Notes under the pieces: generated by a model
What the model saw: only the letters and a program-made list of their open reading frames with translations
Databases searched by the model: none
What the model was told of the DNA's origin: nothing
Program-made: the position numbers and the translations under genes
NCBI RefSeq assembly: GCF_002934455.1
Contig: NZ_PTIR01000006.1
Coordinates: 124,001 to 188,000 of the forward strand
Reading direction: 5' to 3'
Length of the DNA stretch: 64,000 bases
DNA from: Trinickia symbiotica
GTDB lineage: Bacteria > Pseudomonadota > Gammaproteobacteria > Burkholderiales > Burkholderiaceae
In this document: positions 27,697 through 37,181 of the stretch, piece after piece
Position numbering within the stretch: position 1 is the stretch's first letter
Layout: each line of letters begins with the position of its first letter

Positions 27697-28365
27697 ATGA
27701 GACGATTGGTGTGGGCGGGCCTACTGCTCGCGCTGTGCGGCGTGTTGCCGGCGTGCAAGCTCGTGAAGAACGATACGGCGGCCGTTGGGGCCGCGAGCGG
27801 CGCGGCGGCCGATCCTTATGCCGCGTCGGCGTACGATCCGAATGCCGCGGTCGCGAAGGATTGGGAAGCAAAAGTGGTCCCCGATATCGCGAAGCGAGCG
27901 ACGGACTTCAAGCTGCTGCGCGATGCCGTTGCGGCCGATGCCGATGCGGCGGGCCAGAAGTACGGCTATCGCGACAAGACGAGCGGCGGGCCGTGGAATT
28001 TCCCGACGAAGCTGCGCGGCACGATCGTATCGGTCGACACCTCTTCGAGCGAGGGGACGATCGGCGTCGATACGAGCGGCAGCGGCAAGCCGGACGTCAT
28101 CGTCGATATCGGCCCCACCGTGCTCGGCACGGCGTTGCGCGATTCGCTCGATTTCGTTTCGTTTTCCGACTTCAAGAATCAGATCGACTACGCGCGCTTT
28201 GGTACCGCGCTCAATGCCTACGCGGTCGAACATGTCATGAAGGCGCTGCCGCGCGACGGCCTGAAAGGCAAGACGATCACGGTGACCGGCACGTTCTCGT
28301 ACGACGGCACGAGCGATCAGCCCGAGGTCGTGCCCGTTGCGATAGCACTGGAGAAAGCGCAATGA
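27697..28365 (+). CDS. DUF2291 family lipoprotein
   Basis: Small lipoprotein of 222 aa with a lipobox (GVLPAC, Cys at about residue 20) and a DUF2291 body (AKDWEAKVVPDIAKRA near the start, GPWNFPTKLRGTIVSVD mid-way, ALNAYAVEHVMKALP later). DUF2291 proteins recur inside ribose-type ABC operons but have no proven function; a periplasmic accessory to the importer is the usual suggestion. The stop overlaps the ATPase start in an ATGA. A second frame open through this region belongs to the ATPase frame and is not coding here. Confidence 0.85.
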   Translation: MRRLVWAGLLLALCGVLPACKLVKNDTAAVGAASGAAADPYAASAYDPNAAVAKDWEAKVVPDIAKRATDFKLLRDAVAADADAAGQKYGYRDKTSGGPWNFPTKLRGTIVSVDTSSSEGTIGVDTSGSGKPDVIVDIGPTVLGTALRDSLDFVSFSDFKNQIDYARFGTALNAYAVEHVMKALPRDGLKGKTITVTGTFSYDGTSDQPEVVPVAIALEKAQ

Positions 28366-29939
28366 GCGACGGGGCCGATGCGGTGGTGTCGCACGACGAC
28401 GTGATCCTGTCCGTCGAGGCGGTCACTAAGGTCTATCCGGGCACGACGGCACTGAAGGAAGTGAGCTTCGTCGTGCATCGGGCGGCTGTCAACGTGCTCG
28501 TCGGCGAGAACGGTGCCGGAAAATCGACGCTGATGCGGATCATCGCCGGCGCCGAACAACCGACTTCCGGCCGCCTCGTGCTCGATGGTGCGCCGATCGA
28601 GCTGGCCGACAGCGCGCAAGCGTTGAGGCACGGTATCGGGATCGTCCATCAAGAGCTCAACCTCTTTCCGAATCTGTCGATCGCGGAGAACGTGTTTCTG
28701 GGCCGCGAGATGACGCGCGGCCGCATTCATATCGACGCGAACACGCAGCGCACGAAGGTCCGTGCGCTCCTCGAGCGGCTAGAGTTGGACTTGAGCCCCG
28801 ACACGCTCGTCGAGGAATTGCCGATCGGTCAGCAGCAATTGATCGAGATCGCGAAAGCGCTTGCGCAGGACGCGCGCATCCTGATCCTCGACGAGCCGAC
28901 GTCGGCACTGAGCGCGGCAGAAGTGGAGGTGCTCTTTCGTGTCATTGCCGACCTCAAATCACATGGCGTCGCGATCGTCTACATTTCGCACAGACTCGAG
29001 GAGCTGATTCGCATCGGCGACTACATCACGGTGCTGCGCGATGGGCGTATCACGGGCCATCAGCGCATGGCGCGGGTCGACGTGCGCTGGATCGTGCAGC
29101 AGATGGTCGGGCGGGAAACGCGCGATTTCGCGCGCCCCGTCGGGCATGAGCGCGGCGCCGAAGTGCTCGGCGTGCGCGCGCTGTCGCTGCCCAAGAAGGG
29201 CGGCGGCTATCTTGTCGATCACGTATCGCTGACGCTGCACGCGGGCGAAATCGTGGGCATCTACGGTTTGATGGGAGCGGGCCGCTCGGAGCTCTTCGAA
29301 TGCATTCTCGGCTGCCACGCCGAGGCGGAAGGCGAAGTTGTGCTGGCGGGCAAGCCGTTGAGCGGCAGGGCGATCGCCGAGCGCGTGGCCGAAGGCGTCA
29401 CGCTGATTCCTGAAGACCGCAAAGCGGATGCGCTGCTGCCGATCCTCTCGATAGGCAGCAACATGACGTTGTCGAGCCTGCGAACGTTGGCGCGGGGCTT
29501 CGACATCGACCCGAAACACGAGCAAAGTCGGATCACGCGGTATATCGGCGAGCTCGCCATGAAGGTCGCCGATTGGCGCCTGCCCGTCAGTTCGCTTTCC
29601 GGCGGCAATCAGCAGAAGGTCGTCATCGCGCGAGCCTTGATGACGACGCCGAAAGTGCTGCTGATGGACGAGCCGAGCCGCGGCATCGACGTCGGGGCGA
29701 AGGCCGACATCTTCAAAGTGATGCGCGAGTTGTCCGTGAAGGGGCTCGGCATTCTCTTCGCCACCTCGGACCTCGAGGAAGTGATGGCGCTGTCGGACCG
29801 CATTCTCGTCATGTCGAGCGGGCGCGTGACGGCCGAGTTCGAGGCGGCCGAAGCCACACAGCACGATATCGTCGCCGCATCGGCAGTTGGCCGGCGCGCG
29901 GCCGCGAGCTTGCACGAAACGGATGCCGTTCGCGCATGA
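28362..29939 (+). CDS. Sugar ABC transporter ATPase (RbsA type)
   Basis: Double-domain ABC ATPase of 525 aa. The first domain has Walker A GENGAGKST and Walker B ILILDEPTSAL; the second has a degenerate Walker A (GLMGAGRSE), signature LSGGNQQKVV and VLLMDEPSRGID. This is the normal RbsA/XylG pattern. The start at 28362 overlaps the DUF2291 stop (ATGA) and is where homology begins, although the same frame is open 230 codons earlier. It energises the permease at 30001. Confidence 0.92.
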   Translation: MSDGADAVVSHDDVILSVEAVTKVYPGTTALKEVSFVVHRAAVNVLVGENGAGKSTLMRIIAGAEQPTSGRLVLDGAPIELADSAQALRHGIGIVHQELNLFPNLSIAENVFLGREMTRGRIHIDANTQRTKVRALLERLELDLSPDTLVEELPIGQQQLIEIAKALAQDARILILDEPTSALSAAEVEVLFRVIADLKSHGVAIVYISHRLEELIRIGDYITVLRDGRITGHQRMARVDVRWIVQQMVGRETRDFARPVGHERGAEVLGVRALSLPKKGGGYLVDHVSLTLHAGEIVGIYGLMGAGRSELFECILGCHAEAEGEVVLAGKPLSGRAIAERVAEGVTLIPEDRKADALLPILSIGSNMTLSSLRTLARGFDIDPKHEQSRITRYIGELAMKVADWRLPVSSLSGGNQQKVVIARALMTTPKVLLMDEPSRGIDVGAKADIFKVMRELSVKGLGILFATSDLEEVMALSDRILVMSSGRVTAEFEAAEATQHDIVAASAVGRRAAASLHETDAVRA

Positions 29940-30000
29940 TTTCGACGAGGCACGGCATGCACACCGCTGAACGCAGACTCATAACATTGGAGACATCGAA

Positions 30001-31065
30001 ATGACGGCTGTCGTCAAGCAAACGAGCTCGACGTGGACGGTCGGAGAAGCGCCGTTGCTGCTGTTGCTGAAGCTGCGTACGTTCATTGCGCTCTTCGCCG
30101 TGGTGATCTTCTTCTCCTTCGCCGCCACGAATTTTCTCAACATCGAGAACCTGCTCATCATGTCGAGACACGTCGCGCTCAACGCGTTTCTCGCGATCGG
30201 CATGACGTTCGTCATCGTCGCGGGCGGCATCGACTTGTCGGTCGGCTCGGTCGTCGGGCTCTCGGGGATGGTGGCGGGCGGACTGATTTTGCATGGCATC
30301 CCGTTGGGCGCATACACGCTCTACCTCAGCGTGCCGATGGTGATCGTCGCCGCATTGGCCGTCGGCGTCGCGGTCGGAGCCATCAACGGCTTGCTGATTA
30401 CGCGGCTCAACGTGGCGCCGTTCATCGCGACACTCGGCACGCTTTATGTCGCCCGCGGCGCGGCGTTGCTGTCTTCGGACGGCGAAACCTTCCCGAACCT
30501 GGCCGGCAATCCCGCTTACGGCACGACCGGGTTTCCGCTGCTCGGCAGTGCTTCGGTCCTCGGCGTGCCGCTTACCGTCTGGCTGTTGGCGATCATCGGC
30601 GTCATCGCCGCCTATGTCGCCGCGCGCACGCCGCTCGGACGGCAGATCTACGCGATCGGCAGCAACGAGCGGGCAGCCCAGCTCTCGGGCGTGCGCGTGA
30701 ATCGGGTCAAGATGATCGTCTACATGTTTTCGGGTTTTTGCGCGTCGATCGTCGGGCTGATCATTTCGTCCGAGCTCGTCGCTTCGCATCCAATGAGCGG
30801 CGAGACGTTCGAGCTCAACGCGATCGCCGCGGCCGTGCTCGGCGGCACGTCGATGTCGGGTGGACGCGGCAAGATCGGTGGGACGATCGTCGGGGCGTTC
30901 GTCATCGGCATCCTGTCCGACGGGCTCGTCATGATGGGCGTCAGTGCGTTCTGGCAAACCGTGGTGAAAGGCGTGGTGATCATTGCCGCCGTCGTCGTGG
31001 ACCAGATCCAGCGACGCGTCCAGCATCGCTTCGCATTGCAACGACAAGCGGCTTCGGGAGGCTGA
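30001..31065 (+). CDS. Sugar ABC transporter permease (RbsC type)
   Basis: Polytopic inner-membrane permease, 354 aa, with about eight to ten hydrophobic segments. It has the family motifs GMTFVIVAGGIDLSVGS, APFIATLGTLYVARG, GRQIYAIGSNERAAQLSGV and AAVLGGTSMSGGRGKIGGT. GGAGACATCGAA precedes the ATG. It forms the channel of the importer encoded from 26.7 kb. A short basic tail follows the last membrane segment. Confidence 0.92.
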   Translation: MTAVVKQTSSTWTVGEAPLLLLLKLRTFIALFAVVIFFSFAATNFLNIENLLIMSRHVALNAFLAIGMTFVIVAGGIDLSVGSVVGLSGMVAGGLILHGIPLGAYTLYLSVPMVIVAALAVGVAVGAINGLLITRLNVAPFIATLGTLYVARGAALLSSDGETFPNLAGNPAYGTTGFPLLGSASVLGVPLTVWLLAIIGVIAAYVAARTPLGRQIYAIGSNERAAQLSGVRVNRVKMIVYMFSGFCASIVGLIISSELVASHPMSGETFELNAIAAAVLGGTSMSGGRGKIGGTIVGAFVIGILSDGLVMMGVSAFWQTVVKGVVIIAAVVVDQIQRRVQHRFALQRQAASGG

Positions 31066-31069
31066 ACCC

Positions 31070-32170
31070 ATGACGGATGCTTCGGTGAATGTGCACGCGG
31101 CTGTCGGCAAGATCCGAGGGGCACTGATCGGCTGTGGCTTTTTTTCGCGCAACCATCTGCAGGGATGGCGGGAAATCGATGGCGTCGAAATCGTGGCGCT
31201 TTGCGATGCGAACGAGGAGCGGCTGCGCATGGCGGGCGCGGCGTTCGGGATCGAACGGCTCTACGGCGATGCGGCCGCGCTGCTCGAGAGCGAGCGGCTC
31301 GATTTCGTCGACATCGCCACGACGGCGCCGAGCCATCGCGCGCTCGTCGAGCTCGCGGCGAGGCACCGCGTGGCCGTGATCTGTCAGAAGCCATTTGCCT
31401 TGTCGATGAACGATGCGGAGGCGATGGTCGCCGTTTGCCGGCAGGCGGATGTGCCGTTGATGGTGCACGAAAACTTCCGTTGGCAGCGCGCCATCCGCGC
31501 GGTCGGCCGCGTGCTGGCCGAAGGCGAGATCGGAACACCGTTCTGGGGCCGCATATCGTTTCGCTCAGCGTTCGATGTATTCAGCGGCCAGCCATACCTC
31601 GCGCGCAATCCGCGCTTTATCGTCGAGGACCTTGGCATTCACGTGCTCGATATCGCGCGATATCTGTTCAGCGATGTCCAGCGGCTCTCGGCGACGACTG
31701 CGCGTGTGAATCCCGACATCGCGGGCGAAGACGTGGCGACGATCCTTCTTCAGCACGTTGCTGGCGCGACGAGCATTGTCGATTGCAGCTATGCGACGCG
31801 GCTGCCGCAGGAGCGTTTCCCGCAGACGCTCGTCGAGGTGGACGGTTCAGAGGGGACGCTGCGGCTTTTCGCCGATTACCGGTTGCAGGTTCATGGCCGC
31901 CGGGGTACCCGCGAGGAGCTCGCTGCGCCGACGGTCTATCCGTGGTCCGAGGCGCCGTGGCATGCGATTCAGGATAGCGTCGTCGGCATTCAGTCCCATT
32001 GGATCGACTGCCTGACGAAGCGGATCGAGCCATCGACGTCGGGGCGGGACAATTTGAAGACGCTCGCGTTGGTCGACGCCACTTACCGATCGGCGGAAAC
32101 GGGGCAGGGGGTCGTGCTTGGGGCGCCGGCTCCCGCCGCCGATGCAGCGCTCAACTCCGTAGAGGCGTGA
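31070..32170 (+). CDS. apsD: D-apiose dehydrogenase (Gfo/Idh/MocA family, predicted)
   Basis: NAD(P)-dependent sugar dehydrogenase of 366 aa. The Rossmann start is GALIGCGFFSRNHLQGW; the normally conserved EKP motif reads CQKPFALS, and the catalytic-region helix is EDLGIHVLDIARYLF with its histidine. It would oxidise D-apiose to D-apionolactone. The ATG at 31070 lies four bases after the permease stop; an earlier in-frame start overlaps the permease and is disfavoured. Six bases after its stop lies the lactonase-like gene, so oxidation and ring opening are encoded together. Confidence 0.82.
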   Translation: MTDASVNVHAAVGKIRGALIGCGFFSRNHLQGWREIDGVEIVALCDANEERLRMAGAAFGIERLYGDAAALLESERLDFVDIATTAPSHRALVELAARHRVAVICQKPFALSMNDAEAMVAVCRQADVPLMVHENFRWQRAIRAVGRVLAEGEIGTPFWGRISFRSAFDVFSGQPYLARNPRFIVEDLGIHVLDIARYLFSDVQRLSATTARVNPDIAGEDVATILLQHVAGATSIVDCSYATRLPQERFPQTLVEVDGSEGTLRLFADYRLQVHGRRGTREELAAPTVYPWSEAPWHAIQDSVVGIQSHWIDCLTKRIEPSTSGRDNLKTLALVDATYRSAETGQGVVLGAPAPAADAALNSVEA

Positions 32171-32175
32171 CACGA

Positions 32176-34053
32176 ATGATCACTGCATCCGACATGTTGG
32201 GTTTGTACGGTACGGAGCAGGTCGAGCCGACTTTACGCCGACTGCACGCGGGACTTTGGTCGGCCTCGTTGATCGACGGTGCGTTGCGCGACATCCGGTA
32301 CGACGGCGTCGAAGTGATCCGGGCGATCGCCTACCTCGTACGCGACAAGGATTGGGGTACCTGTCGGCCCGAAATCAGCGATCAGCGGATCGACGAACGC
32401 GACGGGGGCTTTCGTCTCTCGTACAGCGCCCGTTGCACGAATCCGGACGGACACGCGTTGCGCTTCGAGATCGCGATCGACTGCGACGCCGAACACGGCC
32501 TCGAATGTCGGGCGACGTGCACGGCACTGACCGATTTCATCGCCGCGCGCTGCGGCTTTTGCGTGCTCCATCCGATCGCCGGCGTGGCCGGCGCGCCGGC
32601 TCGCGTCGAGCACGGCGACGGCACGGTCGAGGTCGCACATTTCCCCGAGACGATCGATCCGTGGCAACCGTTCATGGATATTCGCGCGATCGCTTACCAA
32701 ACGCCGATGGGATGGTGGGTGCGCTGCGGGCTGACCGGCGACGTGTTCGAGATGGAAGACCAGCGCAACTGGTCGGACGCCTCGTTCAAGACCTATTCGC
32801 GCCCGCTGGCGTTGCCTTGGCCTTACACGATCCGTGCCGGCGAGACGAGCGAACAGGCGGTCGCGGTGACGATCGCCCTGCCGGCGCATGCAAGTGCACA
32901 GAGCGGGCAGAGGAATGAGCAGACCGACGACGCGATGGTCGCGGTCGACATCGACGCGCTATGCAGCGAAGAGCCGATGCCCGAGCTCGGCATCGCGGTC
33001 GCCCCAGCGGAAATTGAAGCCGTACGCGCCAATCTGGACGCGCTGCTGGCCCTGGCCCCGCGACGGCTGACGCTGCACTTCGATCCGCTCGCGGGCCACG
33101 GCGCGCAAGAGTTGCGACGCTACGCCGAATTGCGGCGCGCGAGCGGCATTGCGGCGACGCTCGAGCTCGCGCTGCCTGGGCAGGGCGCACCGGCGGAGGA
33201 ATTCGCGCGCGTCGCGGCGCAGATTCGAGAAGCAAAGCTCGATTTGGCGGCTGTCGTCGTGAGTCCTGCCGTGCATCGCCAATCGAATCCGCCCGGCAGC
33301 GCGAGTCCGCCGTGTCCGCCGCTCGACGAAGTCTACCGCGCGGCACGGCATGCGCTGCCCGGCCTACGTCTCGGTGGAGGCATGCTCAGCTACTTCACGG
33401 AGCTCAATCGAAAGCGTCCGCCGCTGCGGATGGTCGATTTCGTGACGCATGCCACTTGCCCGATCGTGCACGCGGCCGACGATCGCAGCGTGATGGAGAC
33501 GCTCGAGGCCATCCCGTACATCACGCGATCGTGCCGCGCTTTCATCGGCGACCAACCGTATGCCATCGGGCCGATTTCGATTGGCATGCGGCAAAACCCC
33601 TACGGTTCGCGCGTCATGCCGAATCCGCATCGGGAGCGCGTGGCGATGGCCGAAGCGGACCCGCGGCAGCGCGCACGCTACGGGGCGGCGTGGCTAGGGG
33701 GCTATGTCGCGGCGCTCGCGGGCGCGCGCGTCGAATGCCTGACGCTCGGGGCGCTCGTCGGGCCGCGCGGCGTCATGGACGTTTCAGGTGAGCGGTATCC
33801 GATGTTCGATGTCGCCGCCATCGTCGCGCGGATGGCGCGTCGTCCTCGGGTCCCGTGCCGCTCGAGCCGGCCCGGGCAGGTCGCGGCGTTCGGCGCCGTG
33901 ACGGACGCCGGCGCGCTGGAACTGGCCCTCGTCAACCTGACGCCGGATATCCAACGCGTATCGATAGGAGAACGAACGATCGCAACGCTCGACCCGTTTG
34001 GCCTGCGCTCCGTGGCGCTTGATACAGCGGGCTTCGCGGACCGCGCGCTTTAA
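32176..34053 (+). CDS. apnL: D-apionolactonase-like protein
   Basis: Protein of 625 aa resembling the D-apionate lactonase family. The N-terminal beta-rich half contains LHAGLWSASLIDGALRDIRY, DGVEVIRAIAYLVRDKDWGT and the PETIDPWQPFMDIRAI stretch; the C-terminal half reads like a TIM-barrel glycosidase fold (LRLGGGMLSYFTELNRKRPP, FVTHATCPIVHAADDRSVMETL). It would hydrolyse the lactone from the preceding dehydrogenase to D-apionate. It has no signal peptide, so it is cytoplasmic. The start at 32176 lies six bases after the dehydrogenase stop. Catalytic residues are not known to me. Confidence 0.78.
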   Translation: MITASDMLGLYGTEQVEPTLRRLHAGLWSASLIDGALRDIRYDGVEVIRAIAYLVRDKDWGTCRPEISDQRIDERDGGFRLSYSARCTNPDGHALRFEIAIDCDAEHGLECRATCTALTDFIAARCGFCVLHPIAGVAGAPARVEHGDGTVEVAHFPETIDPWQPFMDIRAIAYQTPMGWWVRCGLTGDVFEMEDQRNWSDASFKTYSRPLALPWPYTIRAGETSEQAVAVTIALPAHASAQSGQRNEQTDDAMVAVDIDALCSEEPMPELGIAVAPAEIEAVRANLDALLALAPRRLTLHFDPLAGHGAQELRRYAELRRASGIAATLELALPGQGAPAEEFARVAAQIREAKLDLAAVVVSPAVHRQSNPPGSASPPCPPLDEVYRAARHALPGLRLGGGMLSYFTELNRKRPPLRMVDFVTHATCPIVHAADDRSVMETLEAIPYITRSCRAFIGDQPYAIGPISIGMRQNPYGSRVMPNPHRERVAMAEADPRQRARYGAAWLGGYVAALAGARVECLTLGALVGPRGVMDVSGERYPMFDVAAIVARMARRPRVPCRSSRPGQVAAFGAVTDAGALELALVNLTPDIQRVSIGERTIATLDPFGLRSVALDTAGFADRAL

Positions 34054-34073
34054 AAACGACCCGCTTCATGATA

Positions 34074-34087
34074 TGGTCATCAGACCA
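34074..34087. promoter_or_regulatory. Operator candidate before gntR
   Basis: TGGTC-ATCA-GACCA, a perfect five-base-arm inverted repeat 20 bases before the GntR start. The pattern matches FadR-subfamily operators and suggests autoregulation. Confidence 0.5.
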
Positions 34088-34107
34088 GTTTTTTGCCTCT
34101 GTTCTCG

Positions 34108-34815
34108 ATGCCAGAAATCATTCCTCGTCGCAAGCTCTATCAGGAAGTGCTCGACCGTCTGATGGAGCGCATCCGTAATGGCGAGATTCCACCGGGCGCG
34201 CATCTGCCGTCGGAGCGCGAGTTGATGGAGATGTACGGTGTTGGTCGTCCGGCGATCCGCGAGGCGCTGCAAACGCTCGAGCGCTCGGGCATCGTGGAGA
34301 TCGTGCATGGCGAGCGAGCGCGCGTCGTCGTGCCGACGGCCGATGGATTGATCGCGCAGATTGCCAGCGGCGCGATGCATCTGTTGCGCACGCAGCCCGA
34401 CATGCTCGAGCATTTGAAATCGGCGCGGCTCTTTCTCGAGGCAGGCACCGCACGGATGGCCGCCGAGCGCGCGACGAAGGAAGATGCGGCGCGGCTGCGC
34501 CTCAGAGTCGAGCAGCAACGCGCATCGATGGTCAACCTCGAAGAGTTTCTCGAGCGCGATATGGCCTTTCACCGCGAGATTGCGCAAATCACGGGCAATC
34601 CGATTTTCCCGGCGATCGTCGAGTCGATTTTCCGTTGGGCTTCCGACTACTACCGGCCGATGGTTCGCGCGCCGGGCGCGGAAGCGCTGACGCTCGCCGA
34701 GCATGAGCGCATCACGGAAGCGATCGCCTCGGGCGACGGCGACGCCGCTGCGCAAGCCATGCATGCGCATCTGAGCCGGGCCAACGATCTTTATCGCACG
34801 TTGATGAAGAGTTGA
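34108..34815 (+). CDS. GntR family regulator (FCD domain) of the apiose cluster
   Basis: FadR-subfamily regulator, 235 aa. The wHTH is RNGEIPPGAHLPSERELMEMY with the recognition helix GRPAIREALQTLERSG; the FCD domain follows from about residue 90 (LKSARLFLEAGTARMAAE, then FHREIAQITGNPIF). The start was placed at the ATG at 34108 rather than the TTG five codons earlier. It closes the apiose cluster and probably senses a pathway acid or sugar phosphate. A matching inverted repeat precedes it and a looser one precedes apnO. Confidence 0.87.
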   Translation: MPEIIPRRKLYQEVLDRLMERIRNGEIPPGAHLPSERELMEMYGVGRPAIREALQTLERSGIVEIVHGERARVVVPTADGLIAQIASGAMHLLRTQPDMLEHLKSARLFLEAGTARMAAERATKEDAARLRLRVEQQRASMVNLEEFLERDMAFHREIAQITGNPIFPAIVESIFRWASDYYRPMVRAPGAEALTLAEHERITEAIASGDGDAAAQAMHAHLSRANDLYRTLMKS

Positions 34816-34920
34816 GCGGAGCGAGGTGAGTGGCGAAAACGAAGGGCACCACGACCGCGCTTGTCAGCCCGCGCGATTCGCAGCGTGGAGGCGGCTACTC
34901 CCTCCGGTTCGTACAGCCTC

Positions 34921-35844
34921 TCAACGGGGCCACTCGTCGTGCTCGTCGTTGAACAGTTCCGCAACGATGCCACGGAGCCATATTGTCCTTGCATCGTTAT
35001 GAAATTTGCGATGCCAGTGCTGCTTGAGGTCGAAGCGCGGCAACGCGAGCGGCGGCTCGGCAAGTGTGATGGAAGCGTGCTCGGCCGCGTAGGCGAACCC
35101 TATCGCGTGAGGCACCGTCGCGATCAGATCGGTTCGCGAGAGGATGAACGGCAGGCTCATGAAGTGAGAGGTCTCGAGCACGGCGCGCCGATGGGTTCGG
35201 TGCTTTTCCAGATACTTTTCGAGCACCTCCTGACTGCGGCCCTCCGCGCGCACCACGGCATGGCCGCATCGCAGGAACGCCTCGAGCGTCAGCGACCGCT
35301 TGGCAAGCGGGTGGCCGTTGCGCATCAAGCAGATGAACCGATGCGAGAAAAGACGCTGCTGAAAGAAGTTGTTGCCTGATAAATCGGGAAAATAGCCGAT
35401 CGCCAGATCGATTTCGCCGGCCGCGAGCCCGCGTTCGAGCTCGGCCGGCGGCAAAGAAAGAGAGCGCAAATTCGCATGCGGCGCGCGTTGGGCCAAGACT
35501 TGCAAGAGCCGCGGTAGAAAGACGATCTCACCTACATCGGAGAGCGCAATCGAAAACGTGCGGGTCGTCGTGCCCGGGTCGAACTGCTGCGTATCGAGCA
35601 CACCGCGTTGAATATGTCCCAACGCCTCGCGTGCCGATGGAATCAACGACAGGGCGCGCGGCGTCGGCTCCATGCCGCGTGAAGTCCGTACGAACAACGG
35701 ATCGCCGAAATAATCGCGCAGTCGCGCCAGCGCCGTCGATACGCGCGGCTGGCTCACGCCGAGCATCTGCGCCGCGCGGCTGACGTTGCGCGCCTCCTCC
35801 ATCGCCACGAGATAGGGAATCAAATTCAAGTCGAGATCCTGCAT
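34921..35844 (-). CDS. LysR-type regulator divergent from pobA
   Basis: LysR regulator of 307 aa. It opens with LDLNLIPYLVAMEEARNVSR and the recognition helix region SQPRVSTALARLRDYFGD, then LFVRTSRGMEPTPRA, the pattern of the NodD/NahR-like branch. The rest is the effector-binding domain. It is divergent from pobA with a 144-base gap, so 4-hydroxybenzoate control of pobA is the natural reading. Note that classical PobR is an IclR or AraC protein in other genera; LysR control would be a variation. The ATG at 35844 is set by homology. Confidence 0.85.
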   Translation of the reverse strand: MQDLDLNLIPYLVAMEEARNVSRAAQMLGVSQPRVSTALARLRDYFGDPLFVRTSRGMEPTPRALSLIPSAREALGHIQRGVLDTQQFDPGTTTRTFSIALSDVGEIVFLPRLLQVLAQRAPHANLRSLSLPPAELERGLAAGEIDLAIGYFPDLSGNNFFQQRLFSHRFICLMRNGHPLAKRSLTLEAFLRCGHAVVRAEGRSQEVLEKYLEKHRTHRRAVLETSHFMSLPFILSRTDLIATVPHAIGFAYAAEHASITLAEPPLALPRFDLKQHWHRKFHNDARTIWLRGIVAELFNDEHDEWPR

Positions 35845-35898
35845 CACTCTTCGGGCCCCCTCGGGCCCCGCACCTTTATCGAAATGACGTATACAGGG

Positions 35899-35910
35899 TA
35901 TGCGCAAAAT
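35899..35910 (+). promoter_or_regulatory. TATGCGCAAAAT upstream of pobA
   Basis: Identical over 12 bases to the site before the GntR gene at 16276-16287, and a one-base variant of the 14248 and 19545 sites. It lies 79 bases before pobA. Confidence 0.4.
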
Positions 35911-35988
35911 CGCGTTGCCGTATATTAGGGGGCGCCCGAGAATTCCCCTCAGCCAATCTTTCGAAGTAGAGATACAGAGGGGACATCC

Positions 35989-37173
35989 ATGAAGACTCAA
36001 GTGGCGATCGTCGGCGCCGGGCCGGCGGGCCTGCTTCTTTCTCATCTCTTGCGCTTGCAGGGGATCGACTCGGTCGTCGTCGAGACCCGCTCGCGCGAAT
36101 ACTGCGAGAACCGCATCCGCGCCGGCGTGCTCGAGCAGGGCACGGTCGATACGCTCGTCGAGAGCGGACTCGGCGCGCGCATGCAGCGAGAGGGGCTCGT
36201 CCATCATGGAATCGAGCTGCTGTTCGAGCGCAGGCGCCATCGCATCGACATGACCCACTTGACGGGGGGCCGGTCGATTACCGTGTACAGCCAGCATGAG
36301 GTCGTGCGCGATCTGATCGCGGCGGCGATCGATCACGAGCAGCCCGTTCTTTTCGACGTTGCGAATGTGTTATTGCATGACATTCGAAGCGATCAGCCCT
36401 ATGTAGAACTCGTTCATCGAGGCGAGCGCATCCGCATCGATTGCGATTACATCGCGGGATGCGACGGTTTTCACGGCGTTTCGCGTGCGTCGATTCCGGC
36501 CGACGTTCTGCGCACTTACGAGCGTGTTTATCCCTACGCATGGCTCGGCATTCTTGCCGATGCGACGCCGTCGGCCGACGAGCTCGTCTATGCGCACCAT
36601 GAGCGCGGTTTTGCGCTTTTCAGCATGCGTTCGCCGAGCGTCACGCGCCTCTATCTGCAGTGTCGCCCTGACGAGAATCTCGCGGAATGGTCCGATGGGC
36701 GCATCTGGGCGGAGCTGCATACTCGCTTCGAAAACGACGAAGGGTGGACGCCCAACGAAGGGTCGATCACGCAGAAGAGCGTCACGCCGATGCGCAGCTT
36801 CGTGGCCGAGCCGATGCAATACGGACGGCTCTTTCTCGCGGGCGATGCCGCGCATATCGTGCCGCCCACGGGTGCCAAAGGGATGAACCTGGCGGTAGCC
36901 GACGTCCGCACGCTATCGCGGGCGCTCGCCGCCCGCTATCGGGACGGCAGGGTGGACCTGCTCGAAGGCTATTCGACGACCTGCCTGGAGCGGGTATGGC
37001 GAGCCGAGCATTTCTCATACTTCATGACGAATATGCTCCACCCGTCGCCCGACGAGACGAGCTTCGTCAATCGATTGAAAATGTCGGAGCTGAAGTACGT
37101 CACGACCTCGAACGCCGCGGCGCAGTCGCTTGCCGAGAACTACGTCGGACTGCCGTTTGCGGAGGCGGGCTGA
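35989..37173 (+). CDS. pobA: 4-hydroxybenzoate 3-monooxygenase
   Basis: Flavoprotein hydroxylase of 394 aa that turns 4-hydroxybenzoate into protocatechuate with NADPH and O2. FAD site GAGPAGLLLSHLL near the N-terminus; the RIRAGVLEQGTVDTL block and the DG-like CDGFHGVSR motif are conserved; the second FAD site is LFLAGDAAHIVPPTGAKG. The length and motifs are those of classical PobA. AGAGGGGAC precedes the ATG. No protocatechuate dioxygenase genes are nearby, so the product feeds an operon elsewhere. Confidence 0.95.
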   Translation: MKTQVAIVGAGPAGLLLSHLLRLQGIDSVVVETRSREYCENRIRAGVLEQGTVDTLVESGLGARMQREGLVHHGIELLFERRRHRIDMTHLTGGRSITVYSQHEVVRDLIAAAIDHEQPVLFDVANVLLHDIRSDQPYVELVHRGERIRIDCDYIAGCDGFHGVSRASIPADVLRTYERVYPYAWLGILADATPSADELVYAHHERGFALFSMRSPSVTRLYLQCRPDENLAEWSDGRIWAELHTRFENDEGWTPNEGSITQKSVTPMRSFVAEPMQYGRLFLAGDAAHIVPPTGAKGMNLAVADVRTLSRALAARYRDGRVDLLEGYSTTCLERVWRAEHFSYFMTNMLHPSPDETSFVNRLKMSELKYVTTSNAAAQSLAENYVGLPFAEAG

Positions 37174-37181
37174 CTGCGACT

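Noticed and set aside
27672-28361. Long N-terminal extension of the sugar ATPase
   Set aside because: The frame is open, but the DUF2291 lipoprotein is encoded in another frame here and ATPase homology starts at 28362, where an ATGA overlap sits.
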